From: Longispora albida DSM 44784
Lineage (GTDB): Bacteria > Actinomycetota > Actinomycetes > Mycobacteriales > Micromonosporaceae
Assembly (NCBI RefSeq): GCF_000379825.1
Contig: NZ_KB903838.1
Coordinates: 213,097 to 277,096, forward strand
Length of the DNA: 64,000 nt
Direction of reading: 5' to 3'
Under the pieces are notes generated by a model. That model had not been told where the DNA came from. It did not search any database and was given only the letters and a program-made list of their open reading frames with translations. The translations under genes were made by a program, and so were the position numbers. Shown here piece after piece: positions 43,501-51,624 of this stretch (within the stretch, counting starts at the first letter, position 1; every line of letters begins with the position of its first letter).

Positions 43501-44287
43501 CCAGTTTCGGAGCGCGTACCGGCCTGGCCTGCGACTCCCACATGAGCGCGGAGCTGAACTGGAACACCTCCTCGCCCCGGGGGTCCCGCCCGGCCAGTAT
43601 CTCGCCCGGCTTCTCCACCAGGGTGAACCCGGTGGTCTTCGTGCCGAAGGTGATCTTCCTGAGCGCGGGGTTGCGGGCGGCGGCCGGGGTCTTGACGACC
43701 AGCACCTCCGAGTAGCCCGTCACCTCTGCCCGCACGCGCAGGTCCACGCCGGGCAGCACCTCCGGGTATGTCGCGGCCTCACCGTCGATGACGGGCTCGG
43801 GCAGGGTGCCCGGCCAGGTCAGCGCGAGTTCGCGGCCGTCGCGAGCCGCCCGGACCAGGGGGCCGCCTCCGCCACCGGACAGCGTCAGGGTGACAGGTGC
43901 CGCGACCGGGCTCACAGTGCCGTCGGCGTTCCTGCGCAGGGTCAGGTCGACGGGAGCCCAGGAACCACTGGACTGCCGGACCCGCGTGGGCAGCGCGGTG
44001 AGCTCCACCGTGTGCGAGCCATCCGGGTTCACGAAGGTCTGGCCGTTCTCGGTGCGCAGCTCCGCGGCTTCCACCCGCCGGCCGCAGGCTCTGGCCAGCG
44101 TGCCGGCCTGGGCAGCTCCGGGGCTGGAGTCCGCACAGGACACTGCGGCCTGCGCCGGTCCCGCCTGTGCGGGTGCGGCCACCGCCAGGGGCGACAACCC
44201 GCTGGCGATCAGTCCCATCAGGCCCAGCATCGATGATATCCGGACATTTTTCTTGGTACGAGGGCGCGCTGAAGACGCTGCCGTCAT
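40550..44287 (-). CDS. Large secreted LamG/ricin-like protein (LamG2)
   Basis: A 1,245-residue secreted protein; the ATG at 44287 has GGGGAA six bases upstream. The signal peptide spans 1-48. The N-terminal module (~50-330) is the same as in LamG1 and LamG3 (TLARACGRRVEAAELRTENG, YPEVLPGVDLRV, VLVVKTPAAARNP). A DNRLRE-like segment and two Fn3-like domains follow. Then come two LamG jellyrolls (YTVSAWARL, YSVSAWAKL; each with KLYVNGVLEG or TLYVNGVLQE) and a C-terminal ricin-type beta-trefoil of three 41-residue repeats (GRCVSLNTMNDGSVLEMWGC, then GHQKF). The trefoil and jellyrolls imply sugar binding outside the cell. It converges on the Rhs2-immunity pair and is divergent from its own paralogue LamG3. 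Confidence 0.88.
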   Translation of the reverse strand: MTAASSARPRTKKNVRISSMLGLMGLIASGLSPLAVAAPAQAGPAQAAVSCADSSPGAAQAGTLARACGRRVEAAELRTENGQTFVNPDGSHTVELTALPTRVRQSSGSWAPVDLTLRRNADGTVSPVAAPVTLTLSGGGGGPLVRAARDGRELALTWPGTLPEPVIDGEAATYPEVLPGVDLRVRAEVTGYSEVLVVKTPAAARNPALRKITFGTKTTGFTLVEKPGEILAGRDPRGEEVFQFSSALMWESQARPVRAPKLAGQLAAPLEPARAARQSVMPVEAGPESMSVIPDAGLLTDPDATFPILIDPKATAPTRSSWCLVGGLNSSWKTQSYWFGGADTDKLAKVGYATDPKGNALYRSLFQWDSPVYKGTEIIRANFSVELNNAWHGGSEYQVQLWEAGGISPSTTWNNAVWSRDLGWRPVDGGRLEYDITHAVRTSTSPNLTLGLTTNESNVNYWKRFKPDTATISVTYNRRPDAPVNLRVDEKPCAKGSARPWITTATPILKAYASDADGDSMKVWISNATWYNGSWVGTGAGYQDHVPSGTDAQWTASGLTDGGIYSFRAQSDDYSHPGPLSVDFGTCEYQVDLSDPAAPAVSSDVYQAPCPKDGCGASGRTGTFTFQSSPDVTSYKWGFSDPPSYVASASSGAATVSWTPQSGGPKSLYVKAVDRAGRTTTTVHQFTVAREASAVGVWKLDEGAGAPKVANTGTGPQVLENGQWVNNPSTYDATRAGNDVTAAPGPVRNGDTAFRFPGTEAGYVKAPKVIDPTRSYTVSAWARLASFSQPQHLVTQCGGAYRCEFYLSYEPGAGKWAFQVPSTGGNEPSLTFQTAYSFQPPKLGVWTHLTGVYDAAGGRVKLYVNGVLEGTAPAPSSWQAASELFLGHNVHGDMAQAQVWNRAISPGEIAKLVSPARVGDWAFGEDNPPSTDDSGYGNDLEWNGDASVPSTTCGHDGRCLTLPGTPGWGSTEKAVIDTDQSYSVSAWAKLANTSADYVVLTQDNPSEVKPFYLKYDKASGRWAMQITQSGTGTGTSWTAKSLAPAAVNTWTSLQGVYDAQSGQVTLYVNGVLQETVGGAAGWQSSGSFLIGSQKTSGHFAGQIDSVQVSQGLPSASPAADDSPHVTILSSATGRCTSLNHMNDASLLEMWGCNGMGHQKFQFRADGSIISTANGRCVSLNTMNDGSVLEMWGCNGMGHQKFELRADGSIVSSATGRCVSLNTMNDGSRLETWGCNGMGHQKFRLG
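40559..40927 (-). repeat. Three 123-bp tandem repeats encoding the ricin-type trefoil
   Basis: Anchor TTCTGGTGGCCCAT recurs at 40566, 40689 and 40812, an exact 123-base (41-residue) period. Differences between copies are mostly silent, so the trefoil arose by recent triplication or is kept uniform by gene conversion. Confidence 0.85.
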
Positions 44288-44609
44288 GGAGTTCCCCGTT
44301 CACGTGACGCCAGAGATGGCTAGGTCAGCGACAGCATTGGCACGCCGCCGGAACCTGTCAATCCCGTACGAGGGCGGCCGGCTGCCAGCGCGAACGGCAA
44401 ACCGAAAGCCGGCGCAGGGTACTTGGCCCGAGGCGCGGCCGTACCCGGGGCCGAGATCAATCCGAATCGTTATCGGCGATTCTTGGCGTGACGGCTTTGC
44501 CCTGGTACGCGGGCTCACTCCCGCAGGCCCGTCCCGTTTGATTGACAGACCGGTTCGAGTTGCGGATGCTGAGCCTCGCTTTTCAGCGTCAAGTGAACGG
44601 GGAACTCGC
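44288..44609. promoter_or_regulatory. Divergent promoter pair for LamG2 and LamG3
   Basis: Each side has the same promoter form. On minus, TTGACA (44361-44356), 17 bases, AATGCT (44338-44333). On plus, TTGACA (44542-44547), 17 bases, GATGCT (44565-44570). Both leaders end with TGAACGGGGAACTC just before the ATG, so the 5' regions as well as the genes were duplicated. The ~180 bases between the two -35 boxes hold no gene. Confidence 0.75.
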
Positions 44610-47600
44610 ATGACGACTGCGTCTTCAGTGCGCGCTCGTACAGGCAAACCAACCACATTATTCACTCTTATGGCTGTTTTCGGGCTGATCGGCGGCGGGG
44701 TCTCCCCGCTGGTGCTCGCCCCGGCCGCCCAGGCAGCACCGCCGCTCCCGGCGTGTGAGCTGATGCTCCAGGATCCCGCAGCCGCCGCCGCGCTGGCGAA
44801 GACGTGCGGCAAACGAGTCGAAGCCGGTTCTCTACGTACCGAGACCGCTCAGACCTTCATGAACCCGGATGGCACGCAGACCCGTGAGGCCGCCGCCTAC
44901 CAGCAGCGGATCAAGAAGTCTGACGGCTCCTGGGCCAGTATCGATCTCACCCTTCGCAAGAACGCGGACGGCTCGGTCAGCCCGGTCGCGGCCCCGCTGC
45001 CGCTGACCATGTCCGGCGGCGGCACCGCTCCGGTGGTGAAAGCCGGTGGCGCCGGCAAGGAACTTGCCCTGACCTGGCAGGAAGGCACGCTGCCAGCCCC
45101 GGTCCTCGACGGGCCGGTGGCCACGTATCCCGAGGTGCTGCCGGGTGTGGACCTGAAGATTCAGGCGGGCATGGGTGGCTATTCGCAGGTACTCGTGGTC
45201 AAGACCCCTCAGGCCGCGAAGAACCCGAAGCTCAAGAAGATCACGTTCGGTGTGAAGACCACCGGCTTCACCCTGACCGAGAAGCCGGGCGAACTTCTGT
45301 CCGGTGTGGACGCCCAGGGCAAGGAGGTGTTCGGCTTCGCGGCGGCCCAGATGTGGGAGTCCGGCGGCAAGAAGGCGAAGACCGCCAAGCGCCCGGGCGT
45401 CATGGCGGCACCCGCCGAGGAACCGGTTGCCGCCCGGCAGGCCGACATGCCCGTCGAGGTCGGCAACGGCACGATGTCTGTCGTCCCCGACCAGTCGATC
45501 CTCGCCGACCCGGAAGCTGCCTTCCCGATCGTGATCGACCCGAAGGCGATCGGGCCCGGTTTCACGAACTGGTGCCTGGTGGGTGGCCTGAACGGCTCGT
45601 GGAAGGAAACGGAGTACTGGTGGGGCGACGGTGAGAATCTCGCCAAGGTCGGTTACTCCTACGACGCGCTCTACCGCTCGATGTTCCAGTGGGACAACCT
45701 CGGGATCCAGGGCGCGACGGTCACCGACGCGAAGTTCATGGCCGATGTGAACAATGCCTGGACCGGCGGGTACCACGGTGTGCACCTGTGGCATGTCGGC
45801 GCGATCAGCCCGGCGACGAACTGGAACAACTCCTCCTGGATCAGTTACCTGGGTTCGCAGGGCGGCAACACCGGTTCGCACATGGAGTGGCCGATCACGG
45901 GATTCATGCAGGGCCTCGCGAGCTGCTGTGACGCGATCGCGCTGGGCCTGAAGGCTCCGAGTGAGTCGGATGTGAACGACTGGAAGCGTTTCAAGCCGGA
46001 CACCGTCAAGCTGTCCATCACGTTCAACCGCGCACCGAACGTGCCGTGGGGTCTGAGCGTCGACAACAAGCCCTGCGCGGCCGACGGCAACCGGCCGTGG
46101 GTCACGACGGGTACGCCGACCTTCCGGGTCTCAGCCTCCGACCCCGAAGGTGACACCCTGAAGGCCGTCTTCGGCTGGGGCAAGTGGAACGGCAGCGGCT
46201 TCGCCTACCAGAACGGCGCCTGGACGGGTACCTTCCCCAGCGGCGCTCAGGGCTCGGCCGGCGGGTTCGACTTCGTGAACGAGGGTGTCTACAACTACTG
46301 GGCCGAAGCCCGCGACACCGCCGACGCCGCCCGGGGCTCGGTGGACCGCTGTGAGTTCGCCGTCGACCTGGTCGACCCGGCTGCACCTACCGTCACCGGT
46401 GACGTGTACAAGCCGGCCGGCTGCCCGCCGGACGGCTGTGGCGGCGTCGGCCAGGCCGGCAGCTTCACGTTCCGGTCCTCCGCCGACGTGACGAGCTTCA
46501 AGTGGAGCTTCGACGACGTACCGGGTGAGCTGGAAGCCAAGCCTGCCAGCATGGGCCAGCCGGTTACCGTGACCTGGCAGCCCAGGGACCACAAGCCGAA
46601 AACCCTGCGGGTCAAGGCGATCGACCGGGCAGGCCGGACGGCGACCGCCGTCTACCAGTTCCCCGTGTCGGCGCTCGCCTCGCCGGTCGCCCGCTGGGAC
46701 CTGAACGAGGGCGGCGGCACCACGCTCGCCAACACCGGTACCGGCACCCGTGTCCAGGACGCCTCGGGCAACTGGATCAACCAGCCCCACGTCTACAACG
46801 CCACCCTGACCGGCGGCACGCTCGGTGTCCCCGGCCGGATCCGTGGCGGCGAGACGGCACTGCGGCTCGACGGCACCGCCGGCAGCTACGCGCAGGCACC
46901 GTCGATTCTGGACACCACCCGGAGCTTCTCGGTTTCGGCGTGGGTCAAGCCGGCCGCGCTGACCGGGCACCGGACCATCGTGTCCCAGTGCGGTGCCCAC
47001 CGGTGCGCCTTCTACCTCCAGTACGACCCGGGTAGCAACCGCTGGTCCTTCGTCCGCCCGGACTCCGGCGACCAGGCACCGCCAGCCGCGTACTACAGCG
47101 CGCTGTCCGCGGCCCCGCCGAAGCTGAACGTGTGGACCCACCTGACCGGCGTCTACGACGGCCAGGCCGGGCAGGTCAGGCTGTACGTCAACGGCGTGCT
47201 GGAAGGCACGGCGGCCGTCCCGCAGACCTGGGCCGCGACCGGCCCGCTCTACCTAGGCCGTGACGGCGGCTCGCTGCAGGGCGAGCTGTCCGAGGTGCAG
47301 GTCTGGAACCGGGCGATCAGCACCGCAGAGGTCGCCGACCTCGCACCGCCGGTGCGCGTGGGGGACTGGGCGTTCGGTGAGGACGCGCCGCCGTCCACCG
47401 ACACCTCCGGCTACTACCACGATCTGGAATGGCGGGGTAACGCCACGGTGCCGACCAACCCGGCCGGTACCGAGTGCAACTACGACGGGCGCTGCCTGCA
47501 CCTGACCGGGGCCGGCGACGGTACGACGAACGAGCCGGTGCTGCACACCGACCAGTCGCTGACCGTCTCCGCCTGGGCCAAGCTGGCCAGCAAGGGCGGC

Positions 47601-48950
47601 GACCAGGTCGTCATCACCCAGGAGAACCCGACGCAGTTCAAGCCGTTCTACCTGATGTACAACGCCGGGATCGACCGGTGGACGATGCAGGTCCCGCAGA
47701 TGAAGACCGGCACAGGTACCTGGTGGAGCGCCCGCTCGATCGCCTCGCCTGAGGTCGGCAAGTGGGTCCGCCTGACCGGTACCTACAACGCGCAGACCGG
47801 CGAGGTGAAACTGTTCGTCAACAACGTGCTCCAGCAGACCATCGGCGGGGCGGCCGCCTGGGCCGGCACCGGCAACCTGCTGATCGGCAGCCGGGGCGGC
47901 GCGGGCTACTTCGCCGGCCAGATCGACGAGGTGCAGGTGTACCAGGGCGTTCGCGACCCGATCGGCAGGCGGGCCGACGTGCTCGCCCTGCACAACAACG
48001 CCGACGGCTCCAGCAGCATTCTCAAGTGGACGGACAACGGTGCCAAGCATGACCTGAACACCGCGTGGACCTCCACGATCTACGGCAGCGGCAGCCGTGC
48101 GGTGTCCGGGGCGTTCACCGCCCGGGGCATGACCGTCCGGGACGTGGTCGTGCTCCGGGAGACCGGCGGCGTGGTGAAGGCGAGCGTGCTCAAGAACACC
48201 GCCACCGGGTTCGACGCGCTGCCGGAGACCACGGTGCTCAACGGCGCCGCGATCGCCAGGGTCAGCCCGGTCGCCACCGACCTCAACGGTGACGGCTTCG
48301 ATGACCTGGTGCTGTCGTACAAGTACGACGGCTGCGCGATGAAGATGTTCGTGTACCTCGCGAAGGCCGACGGTTCCGGCCTCGGGCCCGAGCAGATCTG
48401 GCACAACGCGCCGGCGGGCACCTGGTGCAGCGACGCCGCTCGCCTGCTCGGCGGGGACTTCGACGGCGACGGCCGTGGCGACATCATGGCGATGTACGAC
48501 TTCGGCAACTCCTCGAAGGCCTTCCTGTTCAAGTCGAACGGCACCGCCCTCGCCGTGACCGAGGTCTGGAACTCAGGCGCGGGCAACTGGTACGGCACGG
48601 CTGCGACCTACAGCGCCGGCGACACCGACGGTGACGGACGTACCGAGGTCCTGGCGTGGTACGGCACCACGGACGGCTCTTCGCGGATCTGGTCCTTCAG
48701 CCTGAGCGGTTCCCAGCTGACCAGCACCAGCGCCTGGTACCGGCCCCCGGGCACCTGGGACGGCAACCGGACCAAGTTCACCACCGGCGACTTCGACGGC
48801 GACGGCCGAGCCGACGTACTAGCGTTCTACCGCTACGACACGCTCAACCGGCTGTTCGGCATCCACTCCAACGGATCGAACTTCGACAACCAGGACACCA
48901 CCCGCTGGGAGAGCCCCAGCACCGACTGGAACCGGATGACCCTGCTCTAG
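44610..48950 (+). CDS. Large secreted LamG/FG-GAP protein (LamG3)
   Basis: A 1,446-residue secreted paralogue of LamG2. The ATG at 44610 has GGGGAA seven bases upstream; the frame is open further up but lacks coding features there. The signal peptide ends near AAQAAPP (~45). The shared N-terminal module follows (LAKTCGKRVEAGSLRTETAQ, YPEVLPGVDLKI, VLVVKTPQAAKNP). Next are a DNRLRE-like segment, Fn3-like domains and two LamG jellyrolls (FSVSAWVKP, LTVSAWAKL). Where LamG2 has a ricin trefoil, this protein ends in FG-GAP motifs (DLNGDGFDDL, DFDGDGRGDI, DTDGDGRTEV, DFDGDGRADV). The paralogues therefore differ mainly in the C-terminal binding module. No enzyme motif is seen. Its promoter has the same form as those of Rhs2 and LamG2. 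Confidence 0.88.
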   Translation: MTTASSVRARTGKPTTLFTLMAVFGLIGGGVSPLVLAPAAQAAPPLPACELMLQDPAAAAALAKTCGKRVEAGSLRTETAQTFMNPDGTQTREAAAYQQRIKKSDGSWASIDLTLRKNADGSVSPVAAPLPLTMSGGGTAPVVKAGGAGKELALTWQEGTLPAPVLDGPVATYPEVLPGVDLKIQAGMGGYSQVLVVKTPQAAKNPKLKKITFGVKTTGFTLTEKPGELLSGVDAQGKEVFGFAAAQMWESGGKKAKTAKRPGVMAAPAEEPVAARQADMPVEVGNGTMSVVPDQSILADPEAAFPIVIDPKAIGPGFTNWCLVGGLNGSWKETEYWWGDGENLAKVGYSYDALYRSMFQWDNLGIQGATVTDAKFMADVNNAWTGGYHGVHLWHVGAISPATNWNNSSWISYLGSQGGNTGSHMEWPITGFMQGLASCCDAIALGLKAPSESDVNDWKRFKPDTVKLSITFNRAPNVPWGLSVDNKPCAADGNRPWVTTGTPTFRVSASDPEGDTLKAVFGWGKWNGSGFAYQNGAWTGTFPSGAQGSAGGFDFVNEGVYNYWAEARDTADAARGSVDRCEFAVDLVDPAAPTVTGDVYKPAGCPPDGCGGVGQAGSFTFRSSADVTSFKWSFDDVPGELEAKPASMGQPVTVTWQPRDHKPKTLRVKAIDRAGRTATAVYQFPVSALASPVARWDLNEGGGTTLANTGTGTRVQDASGNWINQPHVYNATLTGGTLGVPGRIRGGETALRLDGTAGSYAQAPSILDTTRSFSVSAWVKPAALTGHRTIVSQCGAHRCAFYLQYDPGSNRWSFVRPDSGDQAPPAAYYSALSAAPPKLNVWTHLTGVYDGQAGQVRLYVNGVLEGTAAVPQTWAATGPLYLGRDGGSLQGELSEVQVWNRAISTAEVADLAPPVRVGDWAFGEDAPPSTDTSGYYHDLEWRGNATVPTNPAGTECNYDGRCLHLTGAGDGTTNEPVLHTDQSLTVSAWAKLASKGGDQVVITQENPTQFKPFYLMYNAGIDRWTMQVPQMKTGTGTWWSARSIASPEVGKWVRLTGTYNAQTGEVKLFVNNVLQQTIGGAAAWAGTGNLLIGSRGGAGYFAGQIDEVQVYQGVRDPIGRRADVLALHNNADGSSSILKWTDNGAKHDLNTAWTSTIYGSGSRAVSGAFTARGMTVRDVVVLRETGGVVKASVLKNTATGFDALPETTVLNGAAIARVSPVATDLNGDGFDDLVLSYKYDGCAMKMFVYLAKADGSGLGPEQIWHNAPAGTWCSDAARLLGGDFDGDGRGDIMAMYDFGNSSKAFLFKSNGTALAVTEVWNSGAGNWYGTAATYSAGDTDGDGRTEVLAWYGTTDGSSRIWSFSLSGSQLTSTSAWYRPPGTWDGNRTKFTTGDFDGDGRADVLAFYRYDTLNRLFGIHSNGSNFDNQDTTRWESPSTDWNRMTLL

Positions 48951-48960
48951 CGGTCACCCA

Positions 48961-48992
48961 CCGGGTGCCCGGCCTCAGAGCCGGGCACCCGG
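48961..48992 (+). terminator. Intrinsic terminator after LamG3
   Basis: A perfect 13-bp stem (48961-48973 with 48980-48992) with a six-base loop starts 11 bases after the LamG3 stop. It has almost the same stem sequence as the LamG1 terminator (GGGTGCCCG core). Confidence 0.8.
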
Positions 48993-49039
48993 CCACCCAA
49001 CAGCCTCAAATCCAAACCGTTTCCCGCGTACCTTGGTGT

Positions 49040-49360
49040 CGCGTCCGGCGCAGGCTGATCGACGTGATCCGGTGGCGGGTGCGGACCGGGTCGCCGTGGC
49101 GGGACGTCCGCTGCCGGTTCTGATCACGCCGGGCCAGGCCGGTGACGCGCCGCAGTTCGCAGGCGTGCTCGACGCGATCACCGTCCGCCGCCCAGCAAAC
49201 GCCCTGCCCGTGTGCTGGCCGACCGCGCTAACTCCTCACAGCCCAGTGCGGCATCAACGGCCATAAGCGATACCGGGCCGTGGCTTCCAGGTACGAAAAA
49301 CTCGCCGTCCGCTACCTGGCCACCATCGGCATCGCCGCCATCGGCGAATGGCTCCGATGA
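49040..49360 (+). pseudogene. IS5-type (IS112-like) transposase remnant
   Basis: Pieces of an IS5-family transposase lie in order but in different frames. They are RRRLIDVIRWRVRTGSPWRDV (49052-49112, N-terminal DUF4096-like part), then PLPVLITPGQAGDAPQFAGV (from ~49110, before the DDE region) and RYRAVASRYEKLAVRYLATI ending EWLR (to ~49360, C-terminus). The catalytic DDE core is deleted, so the element is dead. No clear terminal repeats were found. Confidence 0.7.
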
Positions 49361-49691
49361 TGTCCAAACACTCCCTAGCCCACTCACTGACGCCCCGCGC
49401 AGCAGCCGTCCGCCGGCGGCCGGGACCCCGGCTGACGCCGGGAGAGATGCACCAGCCCAGGTGAGAAACCGGGGCCGCAGCCTCAGGGAGGATGCCGGGC
49501 CATGTGCCACGCGTGGCCGGTGACAAGCCTCTGGCGGGCTACCTCCAGTGCAGACCTGGCACTGCGCTGTGCGGGCCAGCGCCTCGGCAGGGCACAGGCC
49601 CTCCCCGCGCTCGTTCCGTTCACGGCCGGCGCGCACGCCCGCGATCCGGCCGGTGTGCGGCGCCTCGCGATGAGCGAGTCCTTTCAGGCCG
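49361..49691. other. Non-coding stretch after the transposase remnant
   Basis: I see no convincing gene, repeat or promoter here. A plus-strand frame (49502-49765) has mixed codon use, no ribosome site and runs antisense into the next gene. The sequence is probably older debris around the insertion. Confidence 0.4.
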
Positions 49692-50171
49692 TTAGCTGGC
49701 TCCTGGCATGCCGTTGCGGGAGCTCATCGCCCACCAGAAGGCCCGTACCAGTGGTAGCGCGATGACGACGAGGAGGCACACGACGAGCGCGAGCCAGGCC
49801 AGCGGTGCCGCGACCCACGGGAACCAGCCGCCGGTACCGGCGAAGACCACCGCGAGCGAGGCCAGTTCGCCGAGCAGGAATGCCGCGCCCGCGACCGCGG
49901 CCAGCCGCGCGATGATCCGCAGGGGAAAGGTCACGCGGGCCAGTGTTTCCCTCGCGTGCCGCTCCTCGGCCTCGAAGCTGGCGTCGATGCCCGACCCGGC
50001 GCTTCTGGCCGCCTCCAGCCGGGTCACCTCGGCACCCCGGTCGTCGTACTGCTTGAGCATCACGCCGAGGATCGAACCCAGCTCGACCACGAGCGCGATG
50101 ACCAGGGCCGGCAGCACCTGGGCTACCGTGACATAGAACGTTTCGTTCCGCACCGGACAAGGCTGAACCAC
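49692..50171 (-). CDS. Membrane protein of unknown function
   Basis: A 159-residue protein with an N-terminal membrane segment (VLPALVIALVVELGSILGVML), a charged ~45-residue middle (QYDDRGAEVTRLEAARSAG ... RHARETLARV) and three C-terminal segments (LAAVAGAAFLLGELASLAVV, WVAAPLAWLALVVCLLVVIA). I place the start at the GTG at 50171; a downstream GTG is also possible and neither has a strong ribosome site. No family motif is seen. It is a stand-alone gene. Confidence 0.6.
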   Translation of the reverse strand: MVQPCPVRNETFYVTVAQVLPALVIALVVELGSILGVMLKQYDDRGAEVTRLEAARSAGSGIDASFEAEERHARETLARVTFPLRIIARLAAVAGAAFLLGELASLAVVFAGTGGWFPWVAAPLAWLALVVCLLVVIALPLVRAFWWAMSSRNGMPGAS

Positions 50172-50316
50172 CGATCACGCCGTGTCCACCCCGACCCCGG
50201 AACCGCCACATCGCCTCGACGGCGCACCGCTCGTTTTATCGCCCCGCACGACCAGGGGAAGCCCCGTCCCGTTACCCGCGTGTTTCCTGGCACCGGGCAG
50301 CCGGGCAGCCGGGCGG

Positions 50317-51096
50317 TTACGGGCGCAGCAGGGCGGCGGTGAGGGCGCGGAGCCTGGCCCGGGCGTCTGGGTCGTAGGCCTGTTCGTGCGCTGGCCGGTC
50401 CTCGAGCTGGTGAAAGTAGCGCCCGGTGGTGCCGGACTCGTCGTGTACCAGCCGAAGTACGGGCGCGGCGCCCTCGGTGGTGCTGGTCGCCGCTGTGAGG
50501 CCGGCGTCCGCGACCATCGTGGTGGCCATCAGGTGGGCGGGGTGCACGGCGTTGACGGCCACCCCGGAACCGGCGGCTTCTTCGGCCAGGTCGAACGTAT
50601 CCATGATCATGGCGAGCTTGGCCTGGCAGTAGGCGTGGATGCCGTCGTACCCGTGCTCCAGCATCACGTCGGAGAAGTCGATCGGGGCCTGGCCCATCGA
50701 GGCCACATTGATCACTTTGGCCGGGGCCGAGGCACGAAGCAGCGGCAGGAGCAGCCGCGTGAGCAGGGCCGGTGCCAGATGGTTCACGGCGAACCGCAGC
50801 TCGTGGCCGTCGGCGCTCAGTTCGCGGCCCCGGAAGGGCCCGCCGCCGATCGCGGCATTGTGGATCACGACGTCGAGCCGGGGCTCCGTCGCCAGGATCT
50901 CGGCGGCCAGGGCGTCCACCTGGCTCAGGTCGGACAGGTCGGCGATCAGCGGCCGGGCGCTGGGGAACTCCCGCGCCACCTCGGCGGTCCGGGCGGGGTC
51001 ACGGCCGTGCAGGAGGAGGCGGGCCTCGCCAGCCAGCTCGCGGGCCAGGTGCAGTCCGAGGCCGCGGCCGGCCCCGGTGATCAGGATGGTGCGCAT
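50317..51096 (-). CDS. Short-chain dehydrogenase/reductase
   Basis: A 259-residue SDR oxidoreductase. The Rossmann glycine motif is TGAGRGLGL at the N-terminus, the NAG-type motif is HNAAIGG, the catalytic Ser is in INVASMGQ and the Tyr/Lys pair is in YCQAK. The later HPAHLMATTMV segment is typical of retinol-dehydrogenase-like SDRs. The NADP or NAD preference is unclear: Arg in HGRDPAR after beta-2 favours NADPH. It is divergent from a MarR regulator, with an AT-rich operator between them, so it is probably the gene MarR controls, perhaps in response to an aromatic or oxidant signal. Confidence 0.9.
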   Translation of the reverse strand: MRTILITGAGRGLGLHLARELAGEARLLLHGRDPARTAEVAREFPSARPLIADLSDLSQVDALAAEILATEPRLDVVIHNAAIGGGPFRGRELSADGHELRFAVNHLAPALLTRLLLPLLRASAPAKVINVASMGQAPIDFSDVMLEHGYDGIHAYCQAKLAMIMDTFDLAEEAAGSGVAVNAVHPAHLMATTMVADAGLTAATSTTEGAAPVLRLVHDESGTTGRYFHQLEDRPAHEQAYDPDARARLRALTAALLRP

Positions 51097-51114
51097 GACC
51101 CGAACCGTAGTCTC

Positions 51115-51141
51115 ATTTTTGATGAGAATCAAATTTTTGAT
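51115..51141. promoter_or_regulatory. MarR operator candidate
   Basis: TTTGAT (51118-51123) and ATCAAA (51128-51133) form an inverted repeat with a four-base centre, and ATTTTTGAT occurs twice 18 bases apart (51115-51123, 51133-51141). This AT-rich island lies between the divergent SDR and MarR genes in GC-rich DNA, the usual place and form of a MarR site. Confidence 0.65.
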
Positions 51142-51177
51142 AAACGTACGAGAGTTGCGCTGGGTAAACTCACCGCC

Positions 51178-51624
51178 ATGACAATGCCCGCCGCCGAGCG
51201 GCTCGGCCTGGAGATCAAACGGGCCGAGCAGGAACTGATGAGCGCCAAGCAGGCAGCCCTGCGGGAGGCGGGGCTGACCGTGGGGCAGTACGCGGCGCTG
51301 TTCGCCCTCGCTGAGCAGCCCGGTATCTCCGGCGCGGCCCTGGCCAGGGCCTGCCTGGTCACCCCGCAGAACATGGCGGCGGTGCTCAAGGTCCTCGAAG
51401 GACGCGGTCTGGTGGAACGGGCGGCGCACTCCCTGCACCAGCACGTGCTGGAGACCCGGCTCACGCCACAGGGCACGAGGCTGCTCGGGCTGGCTGACCG
51501 GCGGGCGGTGGAGATCGAGCGCAGGCTGGCGGCGGCGTTCACAGCCCAGGAAGCCGCGCAGCTCCGCGACCTGCTGAACCGCGCCTCGGCAGCGATCCGG
51601 GGTGAGCCGCCCCAGGCTGGCTGA
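51178..51624 (+). CDS. MarR-family transcriptional regulator
   Basis: A 148-residue winged-helix regulator. The first helix is long (LGLEIKRAEQELMSAKQAAL), and the recognition part reads LTVGQYAALFALAEQPGISG, ALARACLVTPQNMAAVLKVL and EGRGLVERAAHSLHQHVLET, matching MarR proteins. The wing is followed by a C-terminal dimerisation helix (EAAQLRDLLNRASAAI). The ATG at 51178 has no ribosome site, so the message may be leaderless. It is divergent from the SDR gene across the operator at 51115-51141 and likely represses both. Confidence 0.88.
   Translation: MTMPAAERLGLEIKRAEQELMSAKQAALREAGLTVGQYAALFALAEQPGISGAALARACLVTPQNMAAVLKVLEGRGLVERAAHSLHQHVLETRLTPQGTRLLGLADRRAVEIERRLAAAFTAQEAAQLRDLLNRASAAIRGEPPQAG

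Noticed and set aside
49502..49765. Plus-strand frame of 87 codons after the transposase relic
   Set aside because: It has no ribosome site and no similarity, and it runs antisense into the membrane protein gene at 49692.
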